This document shows positions 36,893 through 47,263 of a stretch of 64,000 nucleotides of DNA, piece after piece. Each line of letters opens with the position of its first letter. Position 1 is the first letter of the stretch. A model generated the notes under the pieces. The model was not told the DNA's origin. It saw only the letters and a list, made by a program, of their open reading frames with translations, and made no database searches. A program made the position numbers and the translations under genes. The stretch comes from Saxidomus purpurata (taxonomy: Eukaryota; Mollusca; Bivalvia; Venerida; Veneridae): assembly GCA_022818135.1 (NCBI GenBank), contig JAFMSR010000002.1:26954301-27018300 (forward strand), read 5' to 3'.

Positions 36893-36966
36893 CTCCGGCG
36901 AGGTTTCGATCTCTGATCTCCCGCGTGCTAAGCGGGGATGCATATCACTGCGCTATCGAGGCATCG
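36893..36966 (-). repeat. tRNA-Ala-like (AGC) sequence, probably SINE or pseudogene
   Basis: The minus strand has TAGCGCAGTGATATGC (box A), a clean arm CCCGC-TTAGCAC-GCGGG with anticodon AGC, and GATCGAAACC (box B). The acceptor arms do not pair well and no 3' terminator is evident, so a functional tRNA gene is unlikely. Confidence 0.5.
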
Positions 36967-37845
36967 AGTTTCAGAGCGTATAACTTCGTTATTCACCAAT
37001 ACAGACGTTTGTTTCGGAATGGCGGTACAAATTTATGTAAACAAACGAATTTAACTTCCCAGACATTTAAATAAGAAGTGGACACACCATAAACTTTGTA
37101 GTTTCGTAAAGTATATTCAAATATCTGTTAGCAGTCATTCGTTTAAAATCGGCTATTTCCGTAAAATTTAGACTGGTTCGCGATCTCAAATCAAAAGACC
37201 GCTTGTTACAAAAGAACACACTGTGAAATCAATCTACAGTCTAAAAGTAGTTACGTCACCCCATGGAAATTTTACTTACTGCATTCCAATATACACGCCA
37301 CCTCCAGGCGGCGTGTAATAATGCTATAAATAGCAAAACGGTTTTCCATAATCTACAGATACTTATCTATAATTATGTATTCTTAGTGATTAGAAAAGAC
37401 ATCATTCAGTATGCAGGATTTCTTTCTGACAGGTTTAAGAATTTTGTAGATTTTATAGCTATTTAAGTTTGTTTTGTAACTTTTTCCATTCACCATAACA
37501 TTTGGTAGACTTGGTTAGCTTTCATTAATAATGACTTCGTTATATTTCAAAACGCACCATAATAAAACTCATTGTTAAATTGCTACAGAAGTAGTTGAGT
37601 AAGAATTTAGTTGGATTTTAAACTAATCTGTTCTTCAGTTAACAATTTCTTTAAGTCAACTATATTCAATTAGAGTTTTAAAGCTTAGGCTGTAGTCAGG
37701 GCGTAATTTTTCATATGCGCAACTATACATTTAAAAAGTTCACATTAGCTTATGTTTGAAGATTTTTGTATCTTTCCGACTTTAAAGAAAGATTTAATTT
37801 ATTATATTATAACTATAATTAGACTGCTTTTGAGATCACTCTAGT

Positions 37846-37878
37846 CACGGACCTATATACACAGTATATAGGTCCGTG
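37846..37878. repeat. perfect 15-bp hairpin with 3-nt loop
   Basis: CACGGACCTATATAC, ACA, GTATATAGGTCCGTG: all 15 pairs are Watson-Crick. It resembles the hairpin at 3826-3857. An (AATTG)n run follows at about 37884-37907. Confidence 0.85.
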
Positions 37879-37909
37879 CTCTAATGAATTGAATTGAATT
37901 GAATTGAAA

Positions 37910-38425
37910 GAGATTTTATCAAGGTCCGTCCAAAAGCTAAATTTTTAGCTTATGTTTTGGATGAGACCCCAGCATGTCTCCCTTCAACCCTAGAAAAGTA
38001 GAATTTTGAAGCCGAAAAGAGGAGAGATTTACCTGATTGCAATTTCCAGTCAGTTTTAGCCAAAGATTGAATTTGATTGGTTGCCAAAAAGTAGGCCAAT
38101 CGCGGAGATCAATTTGATCTGTGAGTGCGATTGACCTAGTTTGGATGTCTGGATCGTGGAAGCCTAACTTTTTTTTGGAATTTTGATACCAGGAAGTATG
38201 CATTTGAGTTTTGTAATGTAAAATCCCCTTTTTAATAAATTGAATTGTTGTCCTACTTTTATTTGACTTACCATTATGTTAGTTAAATTTTTTTATTTAA
38301 GTGGTCTAAAGGAGAGAATAAAGTGTGCCGAAAGATATGTTACTTAAATTATAAAATAGAATATATGTATGAAATTTTAACCTTTTCACCTACTTTTAAA
38401 TTTTGAAATTGTAAAAGCCATTTAT
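37910..38425. other. no gene seen
   Basis: The open frame 38203-37937 on the minus strand has no recognisable domain. Confidence 0.4.
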
Positions 38426-38668
38426 TAGCCAAAAAAAAAAAAAAACAAACAAAAAAAAAGAAAAAACGCCGCCGAAAGAGAGGAATTTTGAGAAATGATT
38501 CGCGTAGTCGAATTGATATAGTATAAAAATTTATAAAGAAAATATAATAATTTATTAGCCAAAAAGAAAAAAAACGCAAAAATCGGATAGTAAAGGAATT
38601 TTGAGAAAAGATTCGCGTAGTCGAATTGATATAGTATAAAAATTTATAAAGAAATATAATAATTTAGC
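38424..38668. repeat. 113-bp tandem duplication
   Basis: TTAGCCAAAAA, GGAATTTTGAGAAA, ATTCGCGTAGTCGAATTGAT and ATAGTATAAAAATTTATAAAG occur twice, the GGAATTTT words at 38482 and 38595. The first copy has a longer A-rich tract. Confidence 0.85.
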
Positions 38669-38669
38669 C

Positions 38670-39940
38670 ACTTTACATAAAAGAAAGAATAATTTACGGA
38701 TAGAGTTCCAAAAATAGTATACCTATTTTGCTTAAAAATATATAGAAATTATTTGTACTAATGAAAATATAGGTGTCTCTAAAGTATAAGATTATTAATA
38801 TAAGTTTGAACGAGTTGGTGTTTTTAAACTGAGAAGAATTTACTTATAAGGAAATAAATTTTATAAACATCTAACAGGCTACTACTAACTTACTTCTTTA
38901 ATTATACTAATTTACAAAGGGAAAAAAAGACTTAGTACTATTTGGTAGTTTACCACCGGAACATGTTGCAAAAATCGAATAGTAAACTAACCAATGGAGC
39001 CTGGAGGGACAAAAGGTTGCTACTGGCAGCCAGTTCGGTCTACTATTGTTCAAAAAGCACAGTCATTTACTTATTTTTATGTTTTATTTACATTGTTATA
39101 TTAAAAATGAAATGCCAAAAGGTTTCCGAAGGTTGTTCATGTTGATGTATATCTTCTTTTTTTGGATAAAAAGGTATATACTTATAAAGGTTCTATGAGA
39201 AATTCATTTTATTTTTCTAATAAAATTATTCAGTTAAAATTGCTTATCATAATTGATCATGATTTGTATGATCGCCGACTCGGTCCTCGGACAGGTGCTT
39301 GGTGCACTACTACTTCTTATCCTGGATCTTATATTTCACATCTATAATGGATCGAAAGTATAATTGCGACAGTAAGATGTGCTTTTTTAAGATTAACATT
39401 GGTGTATGTACTACTTGACTTGACCTACTTAATGAATTGGGTGACCTACTGCAACATTTAGTGCGCACGAACCGGATGAAGTTAGAACAGGGGTGCGTTT
39501 GGTTTTTTGGATCTGGGTGTTTTTTTTGACAGTAGATAACTGATTCCATGCTGGAATGAAGTAGTGCTCTATGCATTTTCTGCTATGTCTGGGATATCTT
39601 GTTATAGGATCAATCACTGTTTTTTATGTGTCACGACACTTTACATGGGCATTAAGTATGCATTTTCTTGTTTAGGCAGTCACTAATTGTGATTATTTCT
39701 ATTTTCAATGTTTTTCCAGTCATTTTCCTGATGATTAGATTGAACATTAATTAGTTGTATGTTTGCTTTTGTAATTACCAGGGGTTTGTAAATGCGTGGG
39801 TTATAATGATATGTTGCCACAGACACTATTTTTTTCTATGTAGGTATCAAATTTCTTACTCCGACACTAGAATCGCTGCAAATAAAAGAATGGTTATTTT
39901 CACATATTTCTATAATTTGACTTATAAATTAACTAATCTA
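38670..39940. other. no gene seen
   Basis: Several 60-90-codon open frames on both strands, mutually overlapping and without domains. Confidence 0.4.
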
Positions 39941-39941
39941 C

Positions 39942-40044
39942 TAAGCTTCCGTCACATGTCAAGTTGTACTGATGTGTGTGTTGAAAATTTATTGTAATTT
40001 TTTTTTTCGACACACACATCGGTACAACTTGACGACAGAAGCTC
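39942..40044. repeat. long hairpin
   Basis: The left arm TAAGCTTCCGTCACATGTCA..TTGTACTGATGTGTGTGTTG is answered by CGACACACACATCGGTACAA..CTTGACGACAGAAGCT. Stem of about 40 bp with few mismatches around an AT loop. MITE-like or the folded end of an element. Confidence 0.75.
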
Positions 40045-40117
40045 TAATGTTGAATCAACCTGGAAGATAAAGAGACAATGTTGAATTATTGTGCCAAACC
40101 TTAGGATATTACCACCA

Positions 40118-40182
40118 TGGCACGGTTGGGATCGAATCTTTGACCCTCAAGTCTTGCACAAACATGATACTACTGTGCTACA
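40118..40182 (-). repeat. tRNA-like SINE head
   Basis: The minus strand has TAGCACAGTAGTATCATG (box A-like) and AGATTCGATCCCAACCGTGC (box B). No good acceptor stem, so taken as a relic. Confidence 0.4.
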
Positions 40183-40884
40183 ATAACTCCACAAACTGGT
40201 TGAATGTTGTTTAACATGTAGAGTAAGATAAAAGTACATAGCCACCACATTACTGATTTAAATAAGACGAAGGACATTACCTCCTACTTGTACAAAAGTA
40301 CAAACTGGAGAAAAAAGGCCTAAATTACTATAGTATTTAAGGTAATTGGTGAAGCTAATTGACTCATTTTCTTCAATGTTCTCATTTACTCAATCAAAGT
40401 ATGTCTTCACTCTTGCACACATGCATTAGCACATCATGGACTTTAAGATTTTCAAAGAAGTTATAAATATACCGTCAGACCATTCATATCAAGTTGAAGT
40501 ACTGGCAGCTGAAAGTTGAAAAAAATGTTCAGAACTTTATCCAATCTGCATGTGGTAAATATTTGTAACTTGTTACATTTGTAATCTTGAAGATTCATAC
40601 TTATTTATAAAAGACAGAAAAAAATGTGTAAGTTACAGATCTTATGTTTTTAAGTTTATGTGTACAAGTGGCAATACAGATACAGCTATATAAAACCAAG
40701 GTATACTGACCCGCAAAACAAACGCAAATTTACCAATTAACATCCAGTGCATTTCAAAAAGATTAATAAATAATAAATGTCTCTGAATGAATTATCAAAT
40801 GATAGACAGCGGGAGAATTAAACTTTACTACTTAGTATACATGTTTTAATGAGAAAATATACACCAACACTTTTCTGTAAATAA

Positions 40885-41270
40885 CTAGACCCATCACTAG
40901 ATGTGATTAATACCCCCAAAAGACTGCTTTATAAACTGGGGAAGTTCGTAGTAACAGAATACCTTGCAAAAAAAAATAAAATAGAGATATTGTTCTTAGC
41001 AATAACTCTGTAATGAGTCAAGATAGAGTTATGTTTCCTGTGCACTGCACATCCTCTCAATGTACTTGACCATTGTATGAAGATATACTGAATTCCAACC
41101 AGTAGTTTTCAAATTATGACTTGGACAAAGAAAAGTAACAAAGGGCAATAACTCTGTAATTAGTCAAAAGGGAGAGCAAGATGCCCTGGACAAGGAAAAT
41201 GGAACGGACCACCCGACCAACCACCGGGTAACTCCTATATACCCCCCTAAACTTTGTTTCAGGGTTATAA
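40885..41270 (+). mobile_element. pearl-like element, short copy (about 1.5 core units)
   Basis: Left region CTAGACCCATCACTAGATGTG..TTAATACCCCC, core unit with GGCAATAACTCTGTAAT starting twice 146 bp apart (41001, 41147), a degenerate ACCACCCGACCAACCACCGG tract, and right region CTCCTATATACCCCCC..GGGTTATAA. Same family as 51711 and 58817. Confidence 0.8.
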
Positions 41271-41591
41271 TAAGAAAATGAAATGTGTTGCATTTCTTTG
41301 GATTTGGAGTATACAAGACCCAAGTGTAACCTTGACTTTAAAAGTGGACGGCTGGGTGTTGTTTGCGACACATCCAGGACCCTTGTGGTATGGGTAATTC
41401 CCGATCTGGTCATGACCGCTAAGTGACTAAAAAGAGGGTTATCATAGCATGTCACTCATTTGAGTTAAAAGAAAACTTCTGTGACACAAGATTAGCTCTA
41501 ATGGATATCACTTGCAGCAACTGAGTAAAATTACAATTTGATATCCATGAAATAAACATTCCTGTTAAATTGGCTATTAACATTTCCTTAA

Positions 41592-41665
41592 GAGGAGCGT
41601 TGGTGTAGAGGTTAAGGTGTCTGCTGCTCATACCGGAGGTACAAATCAGATTTTTCGGAGACAGA
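41592..41665 (+). repeat. tRNA-derived SINE head, truncated
   Basis: GGAGCGTTGGTGTAGAGG..TTAAGGTGTCTGCTGCTCAT matches the SINE head on the minus strand at 60525-60452. The box B part is diverged and the body is cut short, just before the foldback element. Confidence 0.55.
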
Positions 41666-41676
41666 AATTTAGTTTA

Positions 41677-41682
41677 ATAATT
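41677..41682. repeat. target-site duplication ATAATT (left)
   Basis: Immediately precedes the terminal TATGGAACAG of the foldback element; the identical hexamer follows the other end at 44294-44299. Confidence 0.75.
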
Positions 41683-44293
41683 TATGGAACAGTTTTGATG
41701 CAAAAATTACATTGAGCCTTCTGACATCCCATCTTGCATTGTTACGTGTGTATTTGTCCATCTGATATTACATGTTTCTTTTTGATATGTTCTATGCTTA
41801 AAATTGGAGAAATGATTACACCTTTCTGAGAGATGAATTGTTGTATTCTACATTATTTCATATATCAGTGTTCTGTATTTGCTATTCAACTGAACTTATA
41901 TTTAAAGATGATGGAGTAAACGGTCGAAATTAAGTTGAACAACTTGACTGCATTGTTTGGCTGTCATTCATACCCTCATCATAACATTCTATAAATGATA
42001 CTGGATCGAAATGTATTTCTTAATAACTGCGTTTGTCATACTTGAAATGTATGATTTTTAACGTCTTTTAACATATTAGCCAACTGCTAATATAGACCAA
42101 TATAGCTACGTTATACTGACATAGGCATAATGAATCTAAGCTAAACAACACATGCCAGTTGGATGAACAATGCATGTCATCACACACTGTTGAAATATTA
42201 CACCAGATGGCGCGTTTGCATAATCATCGACAATTTTCGGCACCTACGTCATAATCCGTACTTTAAGGAGAATTATGTCTTGGGGAGATAAATTGATTTT
42301 GTCATGTCTGTTGGTCTGTCTGTCTGTCTGTCCGGTAAAATAGTGTTCGCTCCATATCTCCTAAACCCCTCGAAGGATTTTCATGAAAGTTGGGTCAAAT
42401 GTTCACCTCAACTAGATGATGTGCAGAACCCATGAACCAACCACGCCAACTCAAATCACACAGGTCAAAGGTTTAGCTTGTATTTCTTGTCCGCTTTTTT
42501 TTTTTTTAACCCTCAAAGGATTTTTATTAAACTTGGGTCAGATGTTCACATTAACTACGCGATGTGCTAAACTCATGAACAACTGCGCGGCTCAAGATCA
42601 AGGTCACAGTTAGAGATCAAAGGTCATATGACTATATCTCGTGCCCACTCCATATTTTTTAACCCCTTGTAGGGTTTAAGTATAACTTAACACAAATCTT
42701 CACCATACTGACACGTTTGCAAAGCGCATAAAAACCACATTGGTTCAATGTCAAGGTCACTGTTACTAAAATAGAAACATGGTTTCTGCTCAGTAACTCC
42801 AGTTAGGAGTAACCAATTGCAATGAAACTTGGTTTGTATGTAGCTTACATTGAAAGGAAGCTTGTGGGGGGGGGGGGGGGGGGTCAAGGGCAAGGTCATT
42901 GCTACTAAAAATAAATTTGTTTAAAAAAATATGTTTGCTATTTAAGTGTTTTAAGCCAAAAATACTTTGAAGGTTAAATCACTGTTACTAAAAAACACAT
43001 TTAAAAAAAAAATATTTTTTGTGTTATTTTAGCATGTTTCAGCATGATTATTGACAAACTGCCATGGGGGATACACATGCCTGGCCCCCCGATTCAACCC
43101 CAAGCTTCCTTTCAATGTAAGCTACATACACACCAAGTTTCATTGCAATTGGTTACTCCTAACTGGAGTTATTGAGCAGAAACCATGTTTCTATTTTAGA
43201 AACAGTGACCTTGACCTTGAACCAATGTGGTTTTTATGCGCTTTGCAAACGTGTCAGTATGGTGAAGATTTGTGTTGAGTTATTCTTAAACCCTACAAGG
43301 GGTTAAAAAAATATGGAGTGGGCATGAGATATAGTCATATGACCGTTGATCTCTGTGACCTTGACCTTGAGCCGGCGCAGTTAGTTCATGAGTTCAGCAC
43401 ATCGCGTAGTTAATGTGAACATCTGACCCAAGTTTAATGAAAATCCTTCGAGGGGTTTAGGAGATACGGAGCGGACAAGAAATACAAGGCTCAAACCTTT
43501 GACCTTGAGCTGTGACTTTGAGTCGGCGTGGTTGGTTCATGGGTTCTGCACATCGTCTAGTTGAGGTGAACATTTGACTCAACTTTCATGAAAATCCTTC
43601 GAGGGGTTTAGGAGATATGGAGCGGACACTGTTTTACCGGACAGACAGACAGACAGACAGACATGACAAAATCAATTTATCTCCCCAAGACATAATTCTC
43701 CTTAAAGTACGGATTATGACGTAGGTGCCGAAAATTGTCGATGATTATGCAAACGCGCCATCTGGTGTAATAATGCGAGTGCACGTTTCAACAGTGCATG
43801 ATGACATGCATTGTTCTAACTGGCATGCGTGTTAGCTTAGATTCATTATGCCTATGTCAGTATAACGTAGATATATTGGCCTATATTAGCAGTTGGCTAA
43901 TATGTTAAAAGACGTTAAAATCATACATTTCAAGTATGACAAGCGCAGTTATTAAGAAATACATTTCGATCCAGTATCATTTATAGAATGTTATGATGAG
44001 GGTATGAATGACAGCCAGCAATGCAGTCAAGTTGTTCAACTTAATTTCGACTGTTTACTCAATCATCTTTAAATATAAGTTCAGTTGAATAGCAAATACA
44101 GAACACTGATATATGAAATAATGTAGAATACAACAATTCATCTCTCAGAAAGGTGTAATCATTTCTCCAGTTTTAAGCATAGAACATATCAAAAAGAAAC
44201 ATGTAATATCAGATGGACAAATACACACACATAACAATGCAAGATGGGATGTCAGAAGGCTCAATGTAATTTTTGCATCAAAACTGTTCCATA
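41683..44293. mobile_element. 2.6-kb foldback element with about 1.2-kb inverted arms
   Basis: The left arm (41683-about 42867) and right arm (about 43096-44293) are reverse complements with few mismatches, from TATGGAACAGTTTTGATGC at the left tip to GCATCAAAACTGTTCCATA at the right tip. The middle of about 230 bp starts with a poly-G run. The arms include a (TGTC)n/(GACA)n tract, GACCTTGACCTTGA words and CGCGTTTGCATAATCATCGA. No transposase is encoded. The ORFs in the two arms (42899-42687 minus, 43051-43278 plus) are mirror images of the same non-functional peptide. Confidence 0.92.
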
Positions 44294-44299
44294 ATAATT
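44294..44299. repeat. target-site duplication ATAATT (right)
   Basis: Identical to 41677-41682 and directly abuts the terminal CTGTTCCATA. Confidence 0.75.
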
Positions 44300-45120
44300 C
44301 TATCCTGGAAACAGATTGTGTCTTAAAGTTAGCATGTAGAAGGTTCTTCTATTTATTCCATTACAGTGTATCTTAGTATTTGAACCCAGTCCGGATATGA
44401 ACCAAACTTGAATATTCAAATGGACTGATCAAGTTTCATCAAGAATAAAATTTAAATGAAGTTGTTCAATTGCCTGACTACTGATTTTAAAATATCAATG
44501 TTTTCTGAGATTTCAATGAAATAAACATTCAACATCATGAAAGCATTACCTTAGAAAGCTTTAGAGCATTAAGATGCCCATACACTGTTATAAGACAGAC
44601 ACTGTAGGGTGTAGCTCAAACTAAAACTATGGCCAAAGTTAAGGTAATAAAAATACAAGATAATCAACACTTCATGTTTAGTTGCAGATTTAATTGAATC
44701 ATAACTTGATTTTCTACTCAACATGTAACAAGCAAACATCATATTTCAATACGTAGCACAGGCTTTCCAGAAATTAAAGAATTCAACAATAAAATTCAGC
44801 ATTTTTACAACTTCTCAATGCCAATACTCTGAACAAAGTATATTACATGCAATGCCAATTACAGTTTTTTTTCAGGGAGTGGATACATAACTTTATCAAT
44901 CTCTCAAAATATCAACGTATTTTAACAGTAAAGTACAACCATTCAACTATTGACCTGCAGGGCAGCAACTTTAAACTATTCAGAGCTGCAGTCAGAATTC
45001 TAAATTTAGAGGGGAGCTAGTGCTGAGAAGTGCACTTCTTTGAGGGCAGACTGGTCATTTTGGGGCAGTAAAATCTTTAGCTCAACATACATACATTTAT
45101 ATGTAGCATGTGCCATTAGT
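44300..45120. other. no gene seen
   Basis: AT-rich flank without recognisable exon or repeat. Confidence 0.45.
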
Positions 45121-45125
45121 ATCAT

Positions 45126-46068
45126 AACAAGAGCTGTCAGTAGGACAGCGCGCTCGACTTTTTTAGTGCTTGCCAATAAAACAAAACTTTGACAGTTAAA
45201 GGCAAAACAAGGATCTGTATAAACAAGGGCCACAAGTAGCAAGATATTAAGTCAAGAGTTATCAAACTTAAATGTTTGATATCCCTGAATACTACAGCAA
45301 AGTTGTAGATTAATACTTCAAGTGGTTAATGATATATGTGCATGACAGTGCCAGTTGCATACAAGACTTTAGCTTGGAATTTCTGAGTACAAATCAAGAA
45401 ACAGAGTTATCTTCTCTTGCTTACAGATAGGTCTCATGATGGTACATAAGTACTCCAACTTTCAAAGTAATATCTCAAATGGTTAAGTCAACAAGTGGAC
45501 AAGAATGAAAATTTTAACTGAGTTTCTAAGTCAAAAAGGGCCATAATTCAAATAAAATCCTTGACAGAATTACCTTCTCCTGCCCATGTTTTGGGATCAT
45601 GATGGTTTACAAGTATTCCAACTTTCAAATTAATATCTCAAACAGTTTAGTCAAAAAGTGGACTGGTACGAAAAACTTAACCAAGATTCTAAGTTGATAA
45701 GGGCCTTAATTTTTAAAACAAATCCTTGACAGAGTTACCTTCTCTTGTCTACAGATGGGGGTAATGATGTAAACAAGCATTCAAAGTTTCAAAGCAATAT
45801 CTCAAAGGGTTAAGGCAATAAGTGGATTTTACCCATATTCAATGAATTTTCTAAGTAAACAAGGGGCATAATTCTGACAAAAACCTTGACAGAGTTATGT
45901 ACTCTTGTCTGTTGATGTAGGTCATGATGGTAAACAAGTATGGTTAGTTTCAAAGCAATACCTCCAATGGTTTTGAAATAAAGTGAGGTGGTACGAAAAA
46001 CTTAACCAAAGTGTGACGCTGGGGCGAGTAGGATAGCTCCCCTTTTCTTCGAAAAGTCAAGCTAAAAA
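45126..46068 (+). mobile_element. CAAGAGCTGTC element with about 165-bp tandem core
   Basis: Starts AACAAGAGCTGTCAGTAGGA and CAGCGCGCTCGAC, and ends GTGTGACGCTGGGGCGAGTA then TCGAAAAGTCAAGC. Between lie about four diverged units containing CCTTGACAGAGTTA, CTCTTGTCT, TCATGATGGT, AAAGCAATATCTCAAA and CGAAAAACTTAACC. Partial relatives start at 54465 and 63799. Non-coding. Confidence 0.75.
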
Positions 46069-46786
46069 CTATTTGTTCATGAGTTAAAGTGACTATTTGA
46101 TATGTTTACCTTCTTTGTTGTTTATCTGAGCTTTTTTGTGATTGTGAAATTGGTTGTAATTTTACAGGCAACACTTCAGTTTTTGATTCATGAACAGTAA
46201 ATTTTAGAGGGAAGGTCCTCTTCTAAAATGCCTAACTGTAGCACTGGTCTAGTCATGTGTTTAAAGAACTTTAAACGATCCACCTACAGTGATGTTACAG
46301 ATCTTGTGGAGAGATTTCACTTTAATCGGGCATATTCTAACTGAGGTATATTCTCCGCTTCATAACGTCATTAAACCAGCAAGTTTTACTGTTAACCAAT
46401 CAAATGATGGAATATTTTGCAATGCTTGCCTACCTAAATATTTTACCTGGGACATTGTTTTTTTCCCATTACAGAATCTACTGTTTAAAGTTTCTGGAAG
46501 GCAACCCATGTCTTGAAGTTTTCTGCAAGGATTATGTAATTCTTCAAACTACACATGCAAAGACTGATAAGCATTGAAAGCAAAGCTATCGTTGTTCCAA
46601 ATGTAACACATTTATCTTTACCCAATTGATGCAAAGACAAGCGCTTGATGATGCACTTTTCAATGAGACTTTGATAATGACATAACTTCTCTCAAGAGAA
46701 TAATCATCTTCACTCTTTGTACTGTCACTCAGATACTCAAAATCCTCTGAACCTTTTACCTCTACACCACAGTCTCCTCTTCTATA
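46069..46786. other. ELAC2 3' flank, probably includes 3' UTR
   Basis: Lies directly downstream (minus strand) of the ELAC2 stop. No other exon seen; the plus-strand frame 46289-46516 has no domain. Confidence 0.4.
46321..46326 (-). terminator. possible ELAC2 poly(A) signal (ATTAAA)
   Basis: The minus strand reads ATTAAA about 460 nt past the stop codon. It is the common variant of AATAAA; I saw no AATAAA closer to the stop. Weak evidence, since the hexamer is common by chance in AT-rich DNA. Confidence 0.25.
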
Positions 46787-47263
46787 TCAAACACCTTTCT
46801 CTGCTACAATATTTTCTTCAGTCTCAGTAGAGGTAGATGCAGCACTATCATCAGTTCTTACTATTTTTCTTGCCTTTTCCCCTACAGTTTGTGTAGGAAC
46901 CTTTCTCTTACTACTGTTTTCTACTGTCTTCTCTACACTCATTTCTTCCATTTCATCTGCCACACTTTGATCTCTACTAGTTCGTTCTTTAGATTTCATT
47001 TCTTCCTGAGAGTCTAGCAATTTTGACTTTAATTCTTCTCCCATCTTTGACCATTCCTCCATGTCCCTGTGTTTGTTTTTAACAAACTTTTTATTGGCAA
47101 ATTCCTTTTCAGTAACAGCTTGGTCTACAAACTCCTGTCGTTCAGTAGCATCCATCTGTAAGTACTGTCTGGATGACATCTTACGGGATTGTACATAGGC
47201 TCCATGCATTAAATCCAGAACTGGTTTGAACAGAGGAATGAGCGGCAACTGACTTGGTCGTAA
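46787..47263 (-). CDS. ELAC2: ELAC2 last exon w19 (residues 660-817 and stop)
   Basis: The 477-nt exon has acceptor ctgttttag. It starts LRPSQLPLIPLFKPVLDLM, matching the conserved L-P-x-L-(I/V)-P-x-x-(K)-x-L-(F/M) near the C-terminus. A long charged, Glu/Lys/Ser-rich tail follows, with KRK and EKARK basic clusters that could serve nuclear localisation (inference). Stop TGA is at 46787-46789. Confidence 0.95.
   Translation of the reverse strand, partial: LRPSQLPLIPLFKPVLDLMHGAYVQSRKMSSRQYLQMDATERQEFVDQAVTEKEFANKKFVKNKHRDMEEWSKMGEELKSKLLDSQEEMKSKERTSRDQSVADEMEEMSVEKTVENSSKRKVPTQTVGEKARKIVRTDDSAASTSTETEENIVAEKGV

Noticed and set aside
36893..36966. Functional tRNA-Ala gene on the minus strand
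   Set aside because: Anticodon arm and boxes are good, but acceptor arms do not pair.
42687..43278. Two similar open frames on opposite strands (42899-42687 minus and 43051-43278 plus) encoding nearly the same peptide
   Set aside because: They are the two arms of the foldback element read outward to inward; the peptide has no domain and its conservation follows from DNA inversion.
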